The notes: generated by a model not told the origin, from the sequence alone. A stretch of DNA of 64,000 bases from Vibrio alfacsensis (GCF_003544875.1 NZ_CP032094.1:1054001-1118000); one strand, 5' to 3'. Counted from the first letter of the stretch, positions 36,990 to 45,873 are shown. Program-made: numbers and translations.

Positions 36990-37703
36990 CTAGGCATGGT
37001 TTTTCTCAAAAGTGCTGTCGATATTCGCGAAGTCCCTCACTAATCGTCCATCCTCGAAAACGATAATGCGATGAGCGCGCTTGATCACTCTCGTATCATG
37101 AGTAGAGAAAATGAAAGTCGTCCCCTCTTGTTCACTGAGTCGCTCCATAATATCGAGTAGCTCTGTCGTACTTTTAGCATCCAAGTTTGCCGTCGGCTCA
37201 TCCGCCATGACAAAGCGAGGCTTTGGTGCAAGAGCCCGAGCAACAGCGACTCTTTGTTGTTGCCCTCCGGACATTTTTCCTGGCACTTTATTCATCTGCG
37301 CAGAAAGCCCAACTTGCTCCAATAATGAACTAGCACGATCGTAACACTCTCTTTCCGTTTTGCCCTGTAACTGCATGACAAACTCAACGTTCTCTAATGC
37401 CGTCAATACAGGCAACAAGCTGTAGTCTTGAAAGATAAAGCCGATGTTGTCACGCCGGTAGGCTATGAGTTCTTTCTCTGACATATCAGAAACAAGGCAG
37501 CCATCTATCTCTACACTTCCAGAGCTTGGAACATCAATACCACCAATCATATTGAGTAAGGTCGTTTTGCCTGAACCTGATGGTCCCATAATAGCAACAA
37601 ATTCCCCTTGTTTGATTTCTAGATCGACGGACTTAACAGCATGAACGGGAAAATCACTATCTGGATTATAGGTTTTGGTTAATTTTTCTAACTTTATTGT
37701 CAT
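36990..37703 (-). CDS. LolD/MacB-type ABC transporter ATPase
   Basis: 237 residues with Walker A GPSGSGKTT, Q-loop FIFQDYSLLP, signature MSGGQQQR, Walker B RFVMADEP and the D-loop TANLD. The opening LEKLTKTYNPDSDFPVHAVK and overall length match the LolD/MacB/FtsE branch, which energises mechanotransmission through FtsX-fold permeases rather than substrate passage through the membrane. Its ATG at 37703 overlaps the TGA of the permease upstream, so translation is coupled. The two permeases next to it are its probable partners. Confidence 0.9.
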   Translation of the reverse strand: MTIKLEKLTKTYNPDSDFPVHAVKSVDLEIKQGEFVAIMGPSGSGKTTLLNMIGGIDVPSSGSVEIDGCLVSDMSEKELIAYRRDNIGFIFQDYSLLPVLTALENVEFVMQLQGKTERECYDRASSLLEQVGLSAQMNKVPGKMSGGQQQRVAVARALAPKPRFVMADEPTANLDAKSTTELLDIMERLSEQEGTTFIFSTHDTRVIKRAHRIIVFEDGRLVRDFANIDSTFEKNHA

Positions 37704-38938
37704 CAGATTTTCTCCGCCATGGCGTCTACGGGTTGATGCTTTAATATTTGTTGCGCGGGGTACAGTGCCGCAAGCAGGCTCGCCACGATGATCGCCAGAA
37801 AAATCATCTGATATTCTGAAAGAGAGACTCGCGGGTAAAGTAACGTATCCACACCATACATACCAAGACCATCAGCAAGACCACCTAATGACAGCCCCGT
37901 AACGCCTAACACGTTGAGTAACACAACACTGCAAAGTAACCCTAACGCACAACCGGTGAGTCCCAGCAGCAACGTTTCTAAAACAATCAACATCCTTATT
38001 TTGTGCTTTTGCATTCCGACAGCCATTAAAACGCCAAATTCACGAGTACGCTCGAACACTGACATCAACATAATATTGATGATGCCCAACGTCATCGCGA
38101 GGACAAAAACCACCAGCGTGATCTGGTTTGAGACTTTCATGGCATCCATCATGGTGGATAGCAAGGGTTGTATTTCTGGCCATGTTCTTACAATAAGAGT
38201 ATTGGAGTACTGAGATGGGAGCGCGTCTTCAACAAAGACTTTCGCTATATCTAGGGAGTCACTATCGTTTGTAGTGAGAAGCATCGCGATTTCATGTGCC
38301 CCTTTGATGCCCGCAAGTTTTTCCAAATCTCCTTTTCGAACATACACATTTCCCTCATCAAAAACCGTTGATGGGGTACTGAATACACCGCGAACACGAA
38401 ATGCTGCGCCCGTTACGTCACCATGAATATCAGATAAGGTGATCACCACTTTTGACCCTACTTTTAGCTTAAGGCGGTCCATGATTTTTTGAGAGACTAA
38501 AATGGGATTACGCCCCTCTTCATTTAGCCATTCACCATCCGTAATATGATCAACTAACGGTGTAATTCGTTGCTCTTGAGAAAGGTTAATACCATTAATT
38601 CGTACCCCCCTAGAACTTCGTGCCGATGCAATCATTCCGTCAGCTAAAAACCGTGCCGACACTGCGGCGACGCCTGGCTGAGCAATAAGATCATCAGATA
38701 ATTCACTTGCGTTTGGAATCACCGCTTTTATCTCCGGGTTAACCAAAAACTTTTTTTGATGAACTTGCAAATGACTGGTTTGCCATGCAATGGCATTTTT
38801 AATCATGCTGTCAACTAGGCCGTTCATGAAACCCATCATTACAACCACCCCAACCAAACCAAAGACCATCGCCCCAAGCATGATTGACGTGCGCAATTTA
38901 TTTCGCCATAAGTTTCGCCAAGCGAGTTTAACCAGCAT
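37703..38938 (-). CDS. FtsX/MacB-type ABC permease
   Basis: 411 residues with the type VII ABC permease plan: N-terminal helix (LAWRNLWRNKLRTSIMLGAM then VFGLVGVVV), a large periplasmic domain (about 50-270, MacB_PCD-like) and three C-terminal helices (ITLVVFVLAMTLGIINIMLM, LLGLTGCALGLLCSVVLLNV, YQMIFLAIIVASLLAALYPA). The coupling helix FERTREFGVLMAVG is intact. AAAGGAGGAATGC gives a strong start at 38938, and it overlaps the upstream permease gene by 11 bp. Confidence 0.92.
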   Translation of the reverse strand: MLVKLAWRNLWRNKLRTSIMLGAMVFGLVGVVVMMGFMNGLVDSMIKNAIAWQTSHLQVHQKKFLVNPEIKAVIPNASELSDDLIAQPGVAAVSARFLADGMIASARSSRGVRINGINLSQEQRITPLVDHITDGEWLNEEGRNPILVSQKIMDRLKLKVGSKVVITLSDIHGDVTGAAFRVRGVFSTPSTVFDEGNVYVRKGDLEKLAGIKGAHEIAMLLTTNDSDSLDIAKVFVEDALPSQYSNTLIVRTWPEIQPLLSTMMDAMKVSNQITLVVFVLAMTLGIINIMLMSVFERTREFGVLMAVGMQKHKIRMLIVLETLLLGLTGCALGLLCSVVLLNVLGVTGLSLGGLADGLGMYGVDTLLYPRVSLSEYQMIFLAIIVASLLAALYPAQQILKHQPVDAMAEKI

Positions 38939-40155
38939 GCATTCCTCCTTTTAACCCATCAACGATAGGCAAACGAAGCAGCCGTGAAATGGGGTAAATC
39001 AGACACAGCATCATAATGAATAAAACGACGAGTATTTGATCCAACAATAACACTGGGTCAACAGAGACCGGAACGATAGGATCAAAACCACTCTCCAGCA
39101 TCAATTTTGCCGCATCCCCCGTGATCTCGATAGGATGGAAATAGAAGTAACTTAAGACAGGAATACTTAATGCGACACCTAACACGATTCCAATGATGGA
39201 TATCAACAGAGATTCAATCGCCAATAACGTGACCAATTTCGATCTCAACATGCCTGTTGCCAACATAACGGCAAATTCTCTTTGGCGCTCCAGCGTCGTC
39301 ATAAGAATGGTCGCAAACAAACCAAAACCGACCATGCCATACAAAATATAAATTAGGAAAATACCGCCCGCTTTATCTAAGGCGATTTGCTGCGCCATTT
39401 CCGGAGACAAATCTTGCCAATCTCTAACCGCAACACCCTCCCCATAACTGCGCTGCAATTGATATACCGTTTCTGGCAGTGTTCGTAAACTCTCCGCATT
39501 GAGTACCCGCGGTCACTTGATTATCGAGAGAATATAGCTGTTGGGCGATATCAATTGGCATGTACACCAACTGAGCATCGAGCTGCTGCAATGGAAATTT
39601 CATAACGCCTGCGATACGATACAAGCCTGCCGCAGTTTGCCCGCGATATCCAACCCCATAAAGTATCAGTTCATCACCCACATCGAGTTGCAAATATTGA
39701 GCTAAACCACTTCCTATGACTACCGATGGCTTTCCCCTAACAATAAAGTTGCCTTTAATGATTTTACTGCTGATTTGGGAGTAATGGTCTTCTGCGCTAG
39801 GATCGACACCCAGCACCATGACGCCTTTTGAACGCTCACTTTTTGCCGCCAACGCGAATGACTCTATCCGCGGCAGAACATTATCAATATTGGCGTTACT
39901 TCGCGCATGGGATATAAACGCATCACTTTGCGGTAATACGTCATCAATACTTGAAGACTCATCAAAATCAGGATGCTGAAGTTGGATTAGTCCACTATAA
40001 AACTTGGCTGCGTTTTTTATGTTGGCCGTATAACTGCCCTCTTGAAAAGAGCGAGTAACCAAAGAGAGGAACAAGACCAATGCCAAAGCAGAAGCGGTCA
40101 GCAACGTACGACGTTTCTGACGCCATAAATTCCGCCAAGCCAATGTCATCAGCAT
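38928..40155 (-). pseudogene. Second FtsX/MacB-type ABC permease, frameshifted
   Basis: From ATG 40155 (MLMTLAWRNLWRQKRRTLLT; AGGAGGAATAACG just upstream) the frame runs to QLYSLDNQVTAGTQ and then off the conserved sequence, stopping at 39424. The rest of the gene (ESLRTLPETVYQLQRSYGEG and onward, to 38928) is in another frame. Removing one C at about 39510 joins them as LDNQVTRVLNAESLRTLPE and gives a normal permease of about 409 residues, with three C-terminal helices and coupling helix LERQREFAVMLATG. The N-terminal half and C-terminal half each keep good codon usage, so either a sequencing error or a very recent mutation is likely. Confidence 0.82.
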
Positions 40156-40203
40156 CGTTATTCCTCCTATCAGCCCTGCTGTTGGCAAACTGAAAAACTG
40201 AGT

Positions 40204-40950
40204 TTAATCGCGTAGTGCCTGCATTTGCTGCTGCGAAAAAAAACGGTCCTCAATATCAAAATCAAACTCTGCCTCATGCGTTGTTAGTACCGTTTTATTT
40301 CCTGGCTCATCCACTGGGTGCATCTCCATCCTAGTTGCCAATGCCCTGCCATCCAGTATTTTTACGTCGTATGTCGTCAGTTCATTAACGAGCTCATCGA
40401 ACTCATCATAAAAATGCACTTTCCTTTGCAGATAATTAGACTTCGAAATCCAAAGCGTCACCTTACTCCAAACAACAGGGGCATCTGGCTTCGCTACGGC
40501 TTCAATTACCCACATACTACTTCCATCAAACGGCTCTTCACCGATAAGCGAGTGCCGATAATCCACAACAATAGAGGACTGATTGATCAAGTCATCATTG
40601 GTGAAGTCAGAGCCCATCCAAGATTGGCTGAGCATGGATGGTGCAATTTTTATCACCCGCTCAATGCTAGGCACCCAATTCCACATTTCTCTGTGGCGTT
40701 TCAGTGAAGCCGAGCCTTTATCTTTGGCCGGTGCAGTAACCAAAACTAACGACAGTTCTGTCCCTTTGGTCCAACTTTTCATGCTCATTGAACGAGTCCA
40801 ACTCGGTCGCACAATCTCCATGGTTGATTCGCTATAACTGGATTCGCCTCTCATCGCGAGGTCCGATTTTTTCACAATATCGAATGCACTCTCTGCAATT
40901 GACGAACAAGAGAACAGTGCACACAGTAAAAATGCCATTGGGGTTCGCAT
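40204..40950 (-). CDS. LolA-like outer-membrane lipoprotein-sorting family protein (PF17131 type)
   Basis: 248 residues with a signal peptide (MRTPMAFLLCALFSCSSIA), so periplasmic. The body follows the LolA-like family found in RND/MacB-linked clusters: DIVKKSDLAMRGESSYSEST, PSWTRSMSMKSWTKGTELS, LVTAPAKDKGSASLKRHREM and QSWMGSDFTNDDLINQSS. The fold is an open beta-barrel that carries lipid in its cavity. First gene of the operon, AAGGAAAACC before ATG 40950, 48 bp before the first permease. It is probably the periplasmic carrier between the ABC complex and the outer-membrane barrel. Its cargo is not known. Confidence 0.85.
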   Translation of the reverse strand: MRTPMAFLLCALFSCSSIAESAFDIVKKSDLAMRGESSYSESTMEIVRPSWTRSMSMKSWTKGTELSLVLVTAPAKDKGSASLKRHREMWNWVPSIERVIKIAPSMLSQSWMGSDFTNDDLINQSSIVVDYRHSLIGEEPFDGSSMWVIEAVAKPDAPVVWSKVTLWISKSNYLQRKVHFYDEFDELVNELTTYDVKILDGRALATRMEMHPVDEPGNKTVLTTHEAEFDFDIEDRFFSQQQMQALRD

Positions 40951-41011
40951 GGTTTTCCTTAGGCCTGGCGCCGTTGACTCGTGAAAACAACAACAAAAAC
41001 ATCAAGTTCAT

Positions 41012-41290
41012 GTGAGTATAGCAATAGAGCAACAAAGCGATGGGGACTCGATCAACTTTGACCAAGTTGAGATTGGACACCTAAGCAACCTCAGCTTGTT
41101 TCTGCGAGAATATTTTGATTTACAAGATGCGCCGCGATTTGAAGTCCTAGCGATTCTAAGTCAAATAATCGGCAACAATGCATGCAAAGAAAGACGACTT
41201 GCACTTTGGGAACTTTCCATTTTCTTAAAACCAAAATTGAATTATTCATTCTTAATTGTATTAATTCACATTTATGATGCGACTTGTTGA
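41012..41290 (+). CDS. Possible small protein, unknown
   Basis: A GTG at 41012 opens 92 codons. The amino-acid composition is protein-like, with an amphipathic helical stretch (SNLSLFLREYFDLQDAPRFE, VLAILSQIIGNNACKERRLA), but there is no clear ribosome-binding site, the last 20 residues look out of frame (SFLIVLIHIYDATC) and I do not recognise it. It could be a decayed regulator gene divergent from the LolA-like operon, or chance. Confidence 0.3.
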   Translation: MSIAIEQQSDGDSINFDQVEIGHLSNLSLFLREYFDLQDAPRFEVLAILSQIIGNNACKERRLALWELSIFLKPKLNYSFLIVLIHIYDATC

Positions 41291-41812
41291 TACATCAAAA
41301 ATAATAAGTCCTCGCGTATATTTATGTCATAAGAATTAAAACTGGGCGTTTAATAGTCACTAAATTCTGCGTTTCACTAAAGGTAAATCCATTCAACACT
41401 TACTTAGTTCACGTAATTAAAGAGACGATATCTACCCATTCTCTCGTTCTATACAATGGTCTTACCAGCAAGCTACCAAACTGAAAATGCTAGTCAAAAC
41501 CATTGAAAAACGGACAGTTTTTACTTGAATAATTCACAAACTCGTCATTTAATTGCAATTTCATCTAAAGCACACGGCTTAAAAGTGACAATATACAAAT
41601 ATTTGTTCTTTGGCTGGCAATATCAGTTGACTCTGACTGTATTTAACCTAGACTCAATCTCGGCTAGAAAGAAAGTTCTTTGTTTGCACATTTCGTTGGA
41701 TTACTTGTGATTCCGCCGTCCTGTGGTACGCAATAGCAATTTATTTTTCCACGCTATAAGCGCCGATAAAGGCGAAAGATTACACAAATATTAGATATTT
41801 AGGATATTAGAC
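41291..41812. other. Long non-coding leader region before the cold-shock gene
   Basis: About 520 bp of AT-rich sequence with no convincing gene. The last 150 bp or so probably contain the long 5' untranslated leader typical of cspA-type mRNAs. Palindromic GCGCCGATAAAGGCG lies near 41760. TTAGGATATTAGAC supplies the ribosome-binding site. Confidence 0.45.
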
Positions 41813-42022
41813 ATGTCTAACACAGCTACTGGTACAGTTAAGTGGTTCAACGAAACTAAAGGCTTCGGTTTCATCCAACAAGAAAACGGTCCTGATGTAT
41901 TCGCTCACTTCTCTGCAATCACTGGTGACGGTTTCCGTACGCTTGTTGAAGGTCAGAAAGTAGAATTCGTGATCTCTCAAGGCCAAAAAGGTCCTCAAGC
42001 AGAGCAAATCAAAGTACTTTAA
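41813..42022 (+). CDS. CspA-family cold-shock protein
   Basis: 69 residues forming an OB-fold that binds single-stranded RNA. RNP1 is KGFGFIQQ and RNP2 is DVFAHFSAI; the start [12 protein letters not shown] is typical. The codons are of the optimal type (GGT, CGT, AAC, TTC), consistent with strong expression. A long AT-rich leader precedes it, as in cold-induced homologues. A hairpin follows at 42041. Cold induction itself is inferred. Confidence 0.95.
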   Translation: MSNTATGTVKWFNETKGFGFIQQENGPDVFAHFSAITGDGFRTLVEGQKVEFVISQGQKGPQAEQIKVL

Positions 42023-42040
42023 TTTTTAAAATTTGATATG

Positions 42041-42068
42041 ATAGCCGGCTTACTAGCTGGCTATTTTT
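42041..42068 (+). terminator. Intrinsic terminator of the cold-shock gene
   Basis: ATAGCCGGCT (42041-42050) pairs with AGCTGGCTAT (42055-42064), one G-U pair, followed by TTTT. It lies directly before the yaeQ start, so yaeQ expression may depend on readthrough or its own promoter. Confidence 0.7.
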
Positions 42069-42090
42069 CCTACAATTTACTGATATTTCT

Positions 42091-42636
42091 ATGGCCCTTA
42101 AACCAACAATATATAAGTTTCGGATTGCTATATCCGATATGAACAACGATTACTACGATTCTAAAAATCTAACCATCGCTCAGCATCCATCCGAAAAACT
42201 GCAACGTATGCTGGCGCGTATTTTTGCATTTTGCCTTAATGCTCAACGTGATTTGGAATTCACTAAAGGTCTCTCGACGATAGAAGAACCTGACCTTTGG
42301 CACATCGAACACGATCAGAGCATTCGCGATTGGATTGAAATTGGTGAACCAGACCCGGAGCGAGTTAAAAAAGCCACACGTCTTGCGAAAAACGTTCATG
42401 TGTACGCATACAACAGCAAAGCAACCGTTTGGTGGGATAAATTTTCGACCAAATTCGCGGGACTTCCTGTATCGGTTTCAAGCTTTGACTATGATGCGAT
42501 TGATGAAATTTCAAACCACATCGATCGCGGCACGAGTTTGTCCGTGATGATAACCGGGACATCACTATTTGTTGATGTTAACGATCAACATATTGAAATC
42601 AACGTTAAGGAACTTAAAAGTCATGACTTCGCTTAG
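42091..42636 (+). CDS. yaeQ: YaeQ family protein
   Basis: 181 residues beginning MALKPTIYKFRIAISDMNND, the fixed start of YaeQ. Conserved blocks: HPSEKLQRMLARIFAFCLNA, EPDLWHIEHD, WIEIGEPDPERVKKA and YAYNSKATVWW. YaeQ has a PD-(D/E)XK nuclease-like fold and was first found as a high-copy suppressor of an rfaH defect. Its biochemical role is not established. The next gene starts inside its last codons. Confidence 0.93.
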   Translation: MALKPTIYKFRIAISDMNNDYYDSKNLTIAQHPSEKLQRMLARIFAFCLNAQRDLEFTKGLSTIEEPDLWHIEHDQSIRDWIEIGEPDPERVKKATRLAKNVHVYAYNSKATVWWDKFSTKFAGLPVSVSSFDYDAIDEISNHIDRGTSLSVMITGTSLFVDVNDQHIEINVKELKSHDFA

Positions 42637-43165
42637 TGAACTTATCCAACAAATGGGGGGTAAGGACATTGCTTTTGTTAAGAAACATCAAGCAGCAAGG
42701 CGTCGTTGGACAAAAGAACATACCCCGTTGTTTGCCCGTGTATGTGAAAACAAGCCAGAGAAAGCCCCTGCTCTACATTTATTGGGCTTACTGACTAAAT
42801 CCCATATTGAAGCTACCGCAAACTACGAGCAGAGTGCATCTTCTACTCAGCAGATGCAGCAAGTTTTGAATGAAACGTTGGGTAATGAACATGCCGATAA
42901 GTTTAGTAACCAGTCTGCTGAAGATTTAATTTTCATTACACACTTATGGTTATTCACGCAGGGCTACTTGCACATGGATTATAGTTTGGCGCATGATCAT
43001 GCAGAGCAAACACAATCCACATTGAATCATGAGCTCATCATTAAGCGCATGGATGTCGATGCATTCAGAACTGAATTGATGCAAAGTTTTTATATGGGCA
43101 AAGAAGCAAACCCAACAAAGAAAGTCAGCCTACTTAGCTGGTTTAAACGCTTATTTTCCTTATAA
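42623..43165 (+). CDS. Hypothetical protein coupled to yaeQ
   Basis: 180 residues from ATG 42623 (MTSLSELIQQMGGKDIAFVK), which overlaps the end of yaeQ by 14 bp and has AAGGAA upstream. Largely helical, with a central QSAEDLIFITHLWLFTQGYL and a basic C-terminal amphipathic end (KKVSLLSWFKRLFSL) that could touch a membrane. I do not recognise the family. Overlap suggests co-translation with YaeQ. Confidence 0.65.
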   Translation: MTSLSELIQQMGGKDIAFVKKHQAARRRWTKEHTPLFARVCENKPEKAPALHLLGLLTKSHIEATANYEQSASSTQQMQQVLNETLGNEHADKFSNQSAEDLIFITHLWLFTQGYLHMDYSLAHDHAEQTQSTLNHELIIKRMDVDAFRTELMQSFYMGKEANPTKKVSLLSWFKRLFSL

Positions 43166-43282
43166 AAACCAGGGTTTTGTTCACACACAACTACTGATAG
43201 ACTGAAGCAACAATGTAACAACTCGCGCCAGTCGTTACAATTTGAGGACACACTGACACATACAGTACATCAAGGGATCATT

Positions 43283-43642
43283 ATGAAGTTTATCCGTTGG
43301 ACTTTGGGAAAGATAATATTACTTCTCAACGCCATTTTTTCACCTCGTGGCATCAAACGCACCGAAGAAGCGCAAAGACTAATTGATAAAAAAGCTGAAC
43401 ACTATTCACTTTACCAATTCGAAGCCTGTCCGTTCTGTGTCAAAGTACGCCGTGCTATGAAACGACAATCTGTAAATATTGAGCTGCGAGACGCTAAGAA
43501 TGACCCAACCCACCGTGAAGCACTAGAACAAGGCGGTGGTCGAATCAAAGTCCCTTGTTTACGTATTGAAAAAGACGGTGAAGTTCAGTGGATGTATGAA
43601 TCAGCAGATATCATTGGTTACATCGAAAAAGAATTTGCTTAG
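43283..43642 (+). CDS. Glutaredoxin with N-terminal hydrophobic anchor
   Basis: 119 residues. The first 20 (MKFIRWTLGKIILLLNAIFS) form a basic-hydrophobic segment likely to tether the protein to the inner membrane, followed by the glutaredoxin domain with CPFC at residues 49-52, the cis-Pro motif KVPCL and the glutathione-site ESADIIGYIE. It should reduce disulfides or glutathione mixed disulfides on the cytoplasmic side. A period-20 degenerate repeat begins in its last codons. Confidence 0.9.
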   Translation: MKFIRWTLGKIILLLNAIFSPRGIKRTEEAQRLIDKKAEHYSLYQFEACPFCVKVRRAMKRQSVNIELRDAKNDPTHREALEQGGGRIKVPCLRIEKDGEVQWMYESADIIGYIEKEFA

Positions 43643-43712
43643 TCCATCGTTCTGTTTACTTGTTCACTACTCTATTTGTTTGTTCATCATTCTATTCGCT
43701 TATCAATTAGAT
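43633..43712. repeat. Degenerate 20-bp tandem repeat overlapping the glutaredoxin stop
   Basis: Four related 20-bp units start at 43633, 43653, 43673 and 43693, e.g. ATTTGCTTAGTCCATCGTTC, GTTTACTTGTTCACTACTCT, ATTTGTTTGTTCATCATTCT and ATTCGCTTATCAATTAGATC. The first includes the last codons and TAG of the gene. Confidence 0.65.
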
Positions 43713-43723
43713 CAATGAAATGT

Positions 43724-43748
43724 AAAGAGGCACATAATGTGCCTCTTT
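43724..43748. terminator. Bidirectional intrinsic terminator
   Basis: AAAGAGGCAC (43724-43733) pairs perfectly with GTGCCTCTTT (43739-43748) around ATAAT, between convergent glutaredoxin and OmpA-family genes. Confidence 0.87.
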
Positions 43749-43755
43749 TTCAATC

Positions 43756-44382
43756 TTATTGACCCACTATCAAGGTTAGTTCCACCCGGCGGTTGCAGGC
43801 TTTGCCCGTGGATGTTGCATTCGTGCACTGCGGCATATGCTCACCAAATCCTCGAGAAAAAATACGTTGTTTCGGCAGGTTCGTTGCTAAAAGCTGTTTT
43901 TCAACCTCTTTTGCCCGATATTCTGAGAGGTTATCGTTAAAATTAGCATCACCTGTATTATCTGCATGCCCATCAATAACCACATCAACATCGGTTCGCC
44001 CAGCTAGATAATGGCCAAGGCTTCTTAGCCAACCTTGAGATTGAGGTGACAATTGAGCCGATCCCGTTTGAAAGTGCATTTGTTCTTTTAAACGAATCAT
44101 TAAATGCTCACCTCTTACCGATTCATAAGCAATGTTATTTCTGCTTAAAAACATTTCTAGCGAAGTGATGCCTTGCGTCGACTCCGATGATGCGGTTGGC
44201 CTATTTACGACTCGCTTTGTGGATGGAACATATGGCGTGGTTACGTAACCCCATTCAGGGTGCCTCAACTCTGAGCTAGAACGTGGAGCGGTGTCTAACA
44301 TATCCCCTACTGGAACCATATCTGAGGGAACGCTGCTACAGCCCGCTAAAATACCACATATCACCAATAACCAATGCTTCAT
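43756..44382 (-). CDS. OmpA-family lipoprotein
   Basis: 208 residues from ATG 44382 (MKHWLLVICGILAGCSS), chosen because it gives a clean lipoprotein signal with Cys at about residue 15; the longer frame from 44442 has no such leader. The C-terminal 120 residues are an OmpA-like peptidoglycan-binding domain: MHFQTGSAQLSPQSQGWL, VVIDGHADNTGDANFN, LSEYRAKEVEKQLL and GFGEHMPQCTN, with the NRRVE peptidoglycan motif. It should link the outer membrane to the cell wall. Pal-like in plan, but not part of a tol-pal cluster. Confidence 0.85.
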   Translation of the reverse strand: MKHWLLVICGILAGCSSVPSDMVPVGDMLDTAPRSSSELRHPEWGYVTTPYVPSTKRVVNRPTASSESTQGITSLEMFLSRNNIAYESVRGEHLMIRLKEQMHFQTGSAQLSPQSQGWLRSLGHYLAGRTDVDVVIDGHADNTGDANFNDNLSEYRAKEVEKQLLATNLPKQRIFSRGFGEHMPQCTNATSTGKACNRRVELTLIVGQ

Positions 44383-44704
44383 AAGAATACCAACGTAAGC
44401 CAAATTACTACTTAAATCTCTAAACCAGTATCGGCCGCTCATGTGATTACTTTAGATCTAACGGCCAACACAATGTCACTTAAGTACTGATTTAAGCACT
44501 AATCATGCCAATTAATGTAAAGCATACTGTCTGTGAGTTAAGCATCGCTAAGTCAGCTTAGGTGAAATATCACTCTAAAGCCTTAATATGTTGTCTAAAC
44601 TTTCCTCTATTTGGTTACTTAAATGTAACAAGCCTTTTTAAAGGTTTTCGTTAGGTACGTTAACCGATAAACTAGGTATAAACTTTATATTCAGAGCGTT
44701 ATTT

Positions 44705-45337
44705 ATGTTCAAATCCATTTTAAAAGGTTGTGTCCTTATTGCCGCTACTATCGCCCTGTCTGCGTGTGACAACGGCAATTCTCAGCCACAACAAGGTAAA
44801 CAATACGAGGTCTTGCCTGTATCTCTTCAAGAGTACAACGTTGCTCCCCTTACAGAAGCTTTCTCACTTAATTGTGGCCATTGTCGTTCAATGGAAGAGT
44901 TTGTACCTAAAATCGAATCTTTAACTGACCAAAAAGTAGAGAAACTGCACGTTACTTTCAATGAAAGCGCTCAAGTTAGTGCGATTATTTTTTATACAGC
45001 AGTCATGCAACTGGATGGCACGCCAGATAAAGCATTTATGGCCGACTTATTTGCCGCGGTTCAAATGGGTTCAGATGCGACAGAAGAAGAGCGTTTGGCC
45101 GCAGTGAATAACGCATTTAGTTCACGTAATCTTAAAAGCCCATACCAGCTAGAAAAAGATCAACAAGCGAAGTTATTCGATTACCTCGACAAAGCGGAAC
45201 AAATCACGACTAAAGGCCAAATCAACTCGGTACCTGCTTTCATCGTGAACGGTAAATATCAAGTGATTACTGGTGGTCATGACACGGTAGAAGCAATGGC
45301 AGACACCATTAATTATCTGCTAACACAACCAAAATAA
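44705..45337 (+). CDS. DsbA-family thiol-disulfide oxidoreductase lipoprotein
   Basis: 210 residues with a lipoprotein signal ending LSAC (Cys21). The thioredoxin-fold active site is NCGHC (57-60), preceded by EAFSL, with the cis-Pro motif SVPAFIVNGKY near 178. CGHC and the helical insertion match DsbA-type proteins acting on periplasmic proteins. Lipid anchoring is a difference from soluble E. coli DsbA. Only 14 bp separate it from an FKBP isomerase, suggesting that the pair works together on periplasmic folding. Confidence 0.85.
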   Translation: MFKSILKGCVLIAATIALSACDNGNSQPQQGKQYEVLPVSLQEYNVAPLTEAFSLNCGHCRSMEEFVPKIESLTDQKVEKLHVTFNESAQVSAIIFYTAVMQLDGTPDKAFMADLFAAVQMGSDATEEERLAAVNNAFSSRNLKSPYQLEKDQQAKLFDYLDKAEQITTKGQINSVPAFIVNGKYQVITGGHDTVEAMADTINYLLTQPK

Positions 45338-45351
45338 GACAAGGAGTAATT

Positions 45352-45825
45352 GTGTCTAAATTTCTGTTTCCTATCATTATTTTTATTCTTGCGGGCTTTT
45401 TCATTTACCGTACTTGGACAAATCACAAAGTCGCAGATGAAAACTTTTCAAAAGGCCAACAATTCTTACTAGAAAACGGTAAAAAAGAGGGCGTAGTCAC
45501 CACAGAAAGCGGTCTCCAATACTTGGTGTTAGAACAAGGGACTGGTGATGTACACCCTACGGCAACGAGCAAAGTGAAAGTTCATTACCACGGCACACTG
45601 ATCGATGGCACAGTTTTCGATAGCTCTGTAAATCGCGGTGAGCCAATCACTTTTGGCTTAAACCAAGTGATTAAAGGTTGGCAAGAAGGCCTGCAATACA
45701 TGGTTGTTGGCGAGAAAATTCGTCTATTCGTTCCAAGCACACTGGGCTACGGAAAAAATGGCACAGGCCCAATCCCACCAGCAAGCGTACTGATCTTTGA
45801 TGTGGAACTGTTGGATATCCAATAA
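45352..45825 (+). CDS. FKBP-type peptidyl-prolyl isomerase with membrane anchor
   Basis: 157 residues starting at GTG 45352, justified by AAGGAGTAATT immediately before. An N-terminal helix (FLFPIIIFILAGFFIYRTW) anchors it in the inner membrane with the catalytic domain in the periplasm. The FKBP fold shows VKVHYHGTLIDGTVFDSSV, GLNQVIKGWQEGLQYMVVGE and FVPSTLGYG. Its neighbour is a DsbA-like lipoprotein. Confidence 0.92.
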   Translation: MSKFLFPIIIFILAGFFIYRTWTNHKVADENFSKGQQFLLENGKKEGVVTTESGLQYLVLEQGTGDVHPTATSKVKVHYHGTLIDGTVFDSSVNRGEPITFGLNQVIKGWQEGLQYMVVGEKIRLFVPSTLGYGKNGTGPIPPASVLIFDVELLDIQ

Positions 45826-45844
45826 ACGTTGAGAAGTCCAAAGA

Positions 45845-45873
45845 AAAACGCCGCATCAATTGCGGCGTTTTTT
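45845..45873 (+). terminator. Intrinsic terminator
   Basis: AAAACGCCGCA (45845-45855) pairs with TGCGGCGTTTT (45861-45871), followed by more T. Ends the DsbA-FKBP pair and, read leftward, could also serve the fimbrial operon. Confidence 0.88.

Noticed and set aside
41525..41710. 61-codon frame in the cold-shock leader
   Set aside because: Starts at TTG, lacks a ribosome-binding site, and looks like leader sequence rather than a protein.
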